NCBI RefSeq assembly: GCF_001570565.1
Contig: NZ_BBXE01000040.1
Span: 39,818-103,817, forward strand
Reading direction: 5' to 3'
Length of the DNA stretch: 64,000 nucleotides
From: Herbidospora yilanensis
Lineage (GTDB): Bacteria; Actinomycetota; Actinomycetes; Streptosporangiales; Streptosporangiaceae
The position numbers and the translations under genes were made by a program. Of this stretch, positions 59,894 through 64,000 are shown in pieces. Position 1 is the first letter of the stretch. The number at the start of each line of letters is the position of its first letter. The notes beneath the pieces were generated by a model. That model worked only from the letters and a program-made list of their open reading frames with translations, did no database searches and was not told the DNA's origin.

Positions 59894-60868
59894 GTGCGGC
59901 GGTTGGCGAGTGTGGAACTGTGTGCCGGCGTGGGCGGCCTGGCCTTGGGGTTGGAACGAGCGGGTTTCGACCCGCTGCTCCTGGTGGACAACGATCCCCA
60001 CTCGTGCGCGACGTTGCGGACCAACCGACCGGCATGGCGGGTGGTGCAGGCCGACCTTAGGGCCTTCGACGTGACCGAACACCCGGAGGTCGTCGGCGTT
60101 GACCTCATGGCGTCTGGGATTCCGGCCGCGCCGTTCGCCGCCGCCGGCAGGCAGTACGGCACGGCCGACGACCGAGACCTCCTCGGCACGGTGGTGGCGC
60201 TGACTGAACGAATGACCCCCCGCGCGATCCTCATCGAGACCACGCCGAATCTGTTCACCAGCGTCAAATTCGCTGAAACCCAAAAGTGGCTGGCAGTGGA
60301 ATTCGAACGTATGGGCTACAGGTGGGATCACGCTATTCTGGACGCGCGTGACTTCGGCGTTCCCCAGAATCGACGCAGCGCGTTTGTCGTGGCGTTCAGG
60401 CAGGATGTGTCGGCGGTCTTTGCCTGGCCGGTGGGAGAGGGCGAGGCCCTCACCGTGGGGCAGGTGTTGCGCGAGTCCATGGGCGGTCGGGGGTGGGCCT
60501 GGGTCGACGAGTGGGCGGTCAAGGCCGACCGACCCGCTCCCACGATCGTCGGAGGCTCGCGTAAGCACGGGGGACCCGACCTCGGGCCGACCCGCACCAA
60601 GAAGGCCTGGCTGGAGCTCGGGGTGAACGCGAGCAGTCTGGGCAATGAGGTGCCCGGGCCCGACGACACATTGGGAGACTCGCGACAGGAGATGCCCAAG
60701 TTGACCGTCGGCCAGGTCAAGCTGCTGCAGGGCCTTCCCGAGGAATGGGCTGTGAGTGGAGGAAAGACGGCCTCATATCGCCAGGTCGCGCAGGCCGTGC
60801 CTCCGCCGGTGGCGACAGCCGTGGGAGAACAACTGGCTATGGCCCTGGCGGTGCAAGCGGATGTCTGA
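59894..60868 (+). CDS. Cytosine-5 methyltransferase paralogue with catalytic cysteine replaced
   Basis: The GTG at 59894 has GGAGAGGA upstream and gives 324 residues. The fold is plainly C5-methyltransferase: ELCAGVGGLALGLERAGF (AdoMet site), DFGVPQNRRSAFVVAF, a target region, and a late PPPVATAVGEQL. But the catalytic loop reads SGIPAAPFAAAGRQ where active relatives have GVPCPPFS.AGK, so Ala78 replaces the cysteine, and the ENV motif is ETT (115-117). Both changes remove catalysis. It is probably a DNA-binding or regulatory partner, or a decayed copy; the frame is intact. It is divergent from the kinase gene, with dcm3 120 bases downstream. Confidence 0.85.
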   Translation: MRRLASVELCAGVGGLALGLERAGFDPLLLVDNDPHSCATLRTNRPAWRVVQADLRAFDVTEHPEVVGVDLMASGIPAAPFAAAGRQYGTADDRDLLGTVVALTERMTPRAILIETTPNLFTSVKFAETQKWLAVEFERMGYRWDHAILDARDFGVPQNRRSAFVVAFRQDVSAVFAWPVGEGEALTVGQVLRESMGGRGWAWVDEWAVKADRPAPTIVGGSRKHGGPDLGPTRTKKAWLELGVNASSLGNEVPGPDDTLGDSRQEMPKLTVGQVKLLQGLPEEWAVSGGKTASYRQVAQAVPPPVATAVGEQLAMALAVQADV

Positions 60869-60885
60869 GAAGCCGAACCCGTAGT

Positions 60886-60902
60886 CAATAGATCATCTAT
60901 TG
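60886..60902. promoter_or_regulatory. Perfect AT-rich palindrome before the third methyltransferase
   Basis: CAATAGAT (60886-60893), one C, ATCTATTG (60895-60902). The AT-rich perfect repeat in a high-GC context is a likely operator or promoter-overlapping control site. Confidence 0.55.
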
Positions 60903-60932
60903 TGGTGGTTTCGATGGACGGGGAGGGTGCAC

Positions 60933-60992
60933 ATGATGGCATATCGCCTATCTCCTGCCGTCCGGCGTCAGCATGTGGATGGTGGCGGATGA
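60933..60992 (+). CDS. Short leader ORF coupled to the third methyltransferase
   Basis: A 19-residue reading frame (MMAYRLSPAVRRQHVDGGG) begins with a GGGAGG site six bases upstream, better than any site before the methyltransferase. Its TGA overlaps the methyltransferase ATG as ATGA at 60989-60992. The peptide has no known family. It could let the methyltransferase be translated only after the leader, a common way to limit or time methyltransferase production. Confidence 0.5.
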   Translation: MMAYRLSPAVRRQHVDGGG

Positions 60993-62191
60993 CGCGCGGC
61001 CCGTCGCGACGGATCAACGTGGTGGACCTGTTCGCCGGCTGTGGCGGTTTCACCCAGGGCTTCCACGAGTTCGTCCCCGACGGCTGCGTTACGTCCCCCT
61101 ATCGAACAGTCGGCGCGGTCGAGTTCAACCTCGCCGCAGCCTCCACCTTCGCGGCCAACTTCGCCGCGTCAATGGGCGATGCGGGGATCGTCTATCCCGG
61201 CGACATCGTGGGCTGGACTCCCGACATGGTGTCGGTCGACGTCGACGTGATTCTCGGTGGACCTCCCTGCCAGGGATTCTCCGGTCTGGGCAAAGGTGAT
61301 CCGAACGACCCTCGCAACAGATTGTGGCGCGAATACGTTCGAGTGGTCAGGGCCCTTCGACCGGGCCTGTTCATCGTGGAGAACGTGGATCGCTTTCTTC
61401 GATCCGTAGAGTACGAGCTACTGCTCGAATCCACTGCCCCCGGTGGCGACCTGAGCGAATACGTCATCGAGACGACGATCCTCAACGCGGCCGACTACGG
61501 CGTTCCACAGACGCGGCGTCGGGTGATCGTGATCGCCACTCACCGAGACCTTGTCGTCGCCCACCCCGAGGGGCGCCGACTGGGCCACCCTGCTCCCACT
61601 CATCGCTACGAGGCCGCCGGCGACGGCACCGCCGATCTCAGACTCTTCGAGGTGATGGACGAATGGGTGCCCGCCGGCTCCGTCTTCACCCGCACACCGG
61701 CGAAGACGGAGAGCACGCAGCTACCCGAAGGACGCAAAATCGATCTTCTGGGTACGACGGTGTCCGGCACGTTCCGCACCACCGAACTGCACGTTGGCCG
61801 CGCCCCGACCGAGCTCTCATTGGCTCGTTACGCGGCCATTCCTCCCGGTGGCAACCGACATGACCTTCCCCCTGATCTCTCGACGGAGAGTTGGATGACC
61901 CACAACACGGGGTCGGGGGACGTTATGGGACGACTTCGCTGGAACCAGCCGTCCGTGACGATACGCACGGAGTTTTTCAAACCGGAGAAGGGAAGATACC
62001 TCCACCCTGTGGAGGATCGCCCCATCACCCACCTGGAGGCGGCTCTGCTTCAGGGGTTTCCTGAGGACTTCCTCTGGTGTGGCTCCAAGGTGGACATCGC
62101 GCGACAGATCGGAAACGCCGTACCTGTGGGAATGGCGAAGGCGATCGCTGCGGAGACATACAAGTACCTGCTGGCCTGCAGGGTCGTCTGA
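60989..62191 (+). CDS. dcm: DNA cytosine-5 methyltransferase (intact, third in the island)
   Basis: About 400 residues: VVDLFAGCGGFTQGFHEFV, catalytic GGPPCQGFSGLG with Cys94, ENV at 131-133, VPQTRRRVIVI, and ARQIGNAVPVGMAK at the end. The stretch from about residue 290 (LARYAAIPPGGNR, SGDVMGRLRWNQPSVTIRTE) is nearly the same as in the enzyme at 39004, so the target recognition end is shared although the N-terminal half differs. The ATG at 60989 is chosen because a leader ORF stop overlaps it. The enzyme should be active. Confidence 0.92.
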   Translation: MTRGPSRRINVVDLFAGCGGFTQGFHEFVPDGCVTSPYRTVGAVEFNLAAASTFAANFAASMGDAGIVYPGDIVGWTPDMVSVDVDVILGGPPCQGFSGLGKGDPNDPRNRLWREYVRVVRALRPGLFIVENVDRFLRSVEYELLLESTAPGGDLSEYVIETTILNAADYGVPQTRRRVIVIATHRDLVVAHPEGRRLGHPAPTHRYEAAGDGTADLRLFEVMDEWVPAGSVFTRTPAKTESTQLPEGRKIDLLGTTVSGTFRTTELHVGRAPTELSLARYAAIPPGGNRHDLPPDLSTESWMTHNTGSGDVMGRLRWNQPSVTIRTEFFKPEKGRYLHPVEDRPITHLEAALLQGFPEDFLWCGSKVDIARQIGNAVPVGMAKAIAAETYKYLLACRVV

Positions 62192-62229
62192 GGTTCGAGC
62201 AACTGCCTCGTCTTCGTGGGGTTGGGTTT

Positions 62230-62652
62230 TTAGACGCCCTCGGGCTCGCCCCCGTCCCGCAGCATCCTCTGGTGCGCGGAGTCCCAGTCGTAGTCTTCGA
62301 ACTCCCGGCCGCGAGGAATGCGGGCGAAGGTCTCCTTGAGAAACTTCCACATCGCCAGACGCTCCATCGAGATCGGCAGCGGGCCGTCGGTGTACAGCTT
62401 CAGGTTGCCGTCGAGCCAGATCCCGCCCGTGGCTCCCAGGCAGAGGATGCGGTCGCACCGGCAGTCGTCGAGCGGGCACGCCCCCTCCATGAGGGCGTCG
62501 GCGAGATAATCCCGGGGGACCGCGAACTCGTTGTACCCGAACCGGACCGTCACGAAGAGCGGGCTAAGGGTGTCGTATTTGAACTCGCCGGTGATGTGCC
62601 TTCCCGCGTGGTCAAGGTACGCGGTCATTTCGTGAACGATATTTCTTTCCAT
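62230..62652 (-). CDS. SsgA-like (SALP) sporulation/cell-division family protein
   Basis: A 140-residue protein with AGGAGG seven bases before its ATG. The order ITGEFKYDTLSPLFVTVRF, VPRDYLADAL, then GIWLDGNLKLYTDGPLPIS, MERLAMWKFLKETFARIPRG fits SsgA-like proteins (VPARL.Y...DPYAV, FARDLLADGL, FL.RT...VPPG). SALPs are found only in morphologically complex actinomycetes, where they steer septum and spore-wall placement. Identity to the well-known members looks low, and the cysteine-rich stretch CPLDDCRCDRILC is unusual, so an accessory role is possible. It converges with the third methyltransferase. Confidence 0.65.
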   Translation of the reverse strand: MERNIVHEMTAYLDHAGRHITGEFKYDTLSPLFVTVRFGYNEFAVPRDYLADALMEGACPLDDCRCDRILCLGATGGIWLDGNLKLYTDGPLPISMERLAMWKFLKETFARIPRGREFEDYDWDSAHQRMLRDGGEPEGV

Positions 62653-64000
62653 TGCGAAACCTCCTGAGGGAATGACGGGTACGACGCTTGGCGAGGCCTC
62701 TGGAATGTCTGCAGTGCATAAGGGTAAATCCTATTCTAGTCCGATTGCCTGTTGTGAGGTTTGCCTTTCCGATGCGTTGAGCCGAAAATGTGCATGACAA
62801 AGAGGCGTGTTGCCTCTGCGTGATGGGAGAGCGAGACCGGGGCGAACCCGCAGGTCGGGCTCCGGCTCGTGTAGCAGATAAGACGATAGCCACACGTATG
62901 CGCGATTAGCAAGCCTTCTCGGCTATTTGTAAGTTCGGGCGGGCGGGAGGGGTACAGGGCTTGGCTGGACGGAGTGAATGCTTGCCGAGTCAATATGTGT
63001 GCGAAAAGATACTCCGACTCAAGTGGGCTGAGCGGCGGTCGTCGACCGAGGCCTCGGCGGCCACCTCTTGACAGTCGTCGCGGCTCACCCCGCGATCTGA
63101 CTGTCTCGTGTGGCTCAGAGTATGGAGACATACGGACTCATCGGGAGTCATGCTGTTCACTCTGATTTGACAACGCTTACAAGTGTCAAACCTGCAGGTT
63201 GTGAGGGGTGATCGCATAGCGACTGCGACCCGTGTGAGTGTGTTTGCGAAGCCGTGGTGCCTCTCTGTGTAGGGAAAGGCGGGCCTGTCCTCATGAGGGT
63301 TGGTGAGGTCGTACGCCCTGTCGCTCACTGACTTGGTCTCCTCGATCGTCGATCTCGGTGGGGGTAGATATTTCTGAATCAGCGGCTCGATGTTTCCTTG
63401 CCGCCTTCGGTCGACGATTATTTCGTGATTTGAATTGGGCTGGCCCTGCTTCCAAATTTCTGGCGGTTTGAATATGAGAATGTTTTGTCGTGTGGGATAT
63501 ATTCCGTTGGACTGACCCTCTGCCGTGTGCTGGCGATCGGAAGTGGAGGTGCTTCGGGTGGCCTCGGGCTGGTGCTCTGCTCGTGGTCGATGCCGAGAGA
63601 TTTGTATGGAAGGCGATCTGGGCTACGTTTGTGGTGTGTTGAATGCTGTTGATCCGCATGAGTTGCGGCCGAATGGGGGAGTGTTGTGTGGATGGGGACT
63701 TCTATTCACCTCAAAAAACTTCGTAAAAACGAGACCAATAAATGACTCTGCAGTGAGCCTTTTTCGTCCTCTGTGGCGGGTGGGCTGGTCACAGCATGAT
63801 CGCGATGCCGAAGTTTGCCCCATGACGTAGCGAAGCCCCTGGTAGACGGGTTGATCACCACAATCCATCCGCACCACCAGGAGCTTCGGATGCTGTTCTA
63901 TCGCGCCGCGGTCGATTTGTCGCGTTCAACGCTGAACTACGTGGCCCAGCCTCGATCTTTCGTGATCTCCGTGTGGTCGGTTGAGCGGTCCGGCTGAGGG
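62653..64000. other. Gene-poor, less GC-rich stretch
   Basis: About 1350 bases with frequent stops in all frames and visibly lower G+C than the rest. No frame has both a ribosome site and a recognisable protein, and no tRNA or rRNA is seen. An inverted repeat TTTGACA...TGTCAAA lies at 63166-63190, similar in form to the one at 43964-43989. A short transposase-like start is at 63890. It may be the eroded edge of an acquired segment. Confidence 0.6.
63890..63946 (+). pseudogene. Possible N-terminal fragment of an IS transposase
   Basis: With GGAG upstream, ATG at 63890 begins MLFYRAAVDLSRSTLNYVA, which resembles from memory the conserved start of an actinobacterial IS5-type transposase (the DLS.STL.Y core). 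The match stops after about 19 codons and the frame ends soon after, so this is at best a remnant. Confidence 0.35.

Noticed and set aside
38473..62191. Complete class 1 or class 2 DISARM
   Set aside because: No phospholipase D-type DrmC, no DrmD-type SNF2 helicase and no recognisable DrmE. Only the DrmA, DrmB and C5 methylase parts can be supported.
38473..62191. BREX or Pgl system (because of kinase and methylases)
   Set aside because: No PglZ-type phosphatase, no BrxL or BrxC/PglY ATPase, and the methylases are cytosine-5 type, not PglX adenine type.
62653..64000. tRNA gene or attachment site at the island edge
   Set aside because: I looked for cloverleaf-like arms and a TTCGANNC loop in context and found none that fold convincingly; no matching direct repeat at the left edge was seen by eye.

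Overview
This window is chromosomal DNA from a high-GC actinomycete. Evidence: strong G/C bias at third codon positions, many GTG starts with purine-rich ribosome sites, Ser/Thr kinases, an MmyB-type regulator, an SsgA-like protein and CebR-type operator sequences. The SsgA-like protein suggests a spore-forming, filamentous lineage; a Streptosporangiaceae-type organism would fit, but that is inference.

Left part (1-38.4 kb), mostly metabolic and accessory. At 1-7.6 kb a minus-strand operon (short-chain dehydrogenase, GlcG/HbpS protein, two DJ-1/PfpI proteins, phosphotriesterase-like hydrolase, ACMSD-like amidohydrolase, acetylxylan-esterase-like hydrolase) faces a penicillin-acyltransferase-like hydrolase and a FadR/GntR regulator. 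Copies of a TGTCTGACA-type motif in the control regions suggest one regulon for an unknown substrate. Next come a membrane Ser/Thr kinase, a Clp-N/HTH protein beside a cluster of GTTGACGC repeats, a secreted protein of about 2150 residues, an AlkZ-like protein, an MmyB-type regulator, and a StyA/StyB-like two-component monooxygenase with an AraC regulator. A secreted GH3 glucosidase with CebR-like boxes, small regulators, a tandem amidase with a degraded second half, a NUDIX hydrolase and a propionyl-CoA synthetase gene broken by one in-frame TGA follow.

Right part (38.4-62.2 kb) is a compact DNA-modification and defence island. It holds a Vsr endonuclease, two intact cytosine-5 methyltransferases, a third lacking the catalytic cysteine, an XRE-HTH/GHKL ATPase coupled to two unrecognised proteins, a 1554-residue GHKL-ATPase/SF2 helicase, two UvrD-type helicases (one with a RelE/ParE-like N-terminus), a DrmA-like helicase, a DrmB-like DUF1998 protein, and a Ser/Thr kinase fused to an FtsK-like domain without a Walker A lysine. 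DrmA, DrmB and a C5 methylase form the DISARM core, but no DrmC-type phospholipase D is present and the other genes are not standard DISARM parts. This is the best candidate for an undescribed system: methylation would mark self DNA, GHKL ATPases and helicases would detect and process foreign DNA, and the kinase could act as a switch.

The last 1.3 kb (62.65-64 kb) is less GC-rich, has no convincing intact gene, and ends with a possible transposase fragment, consistent with the edge of an acquired segment.
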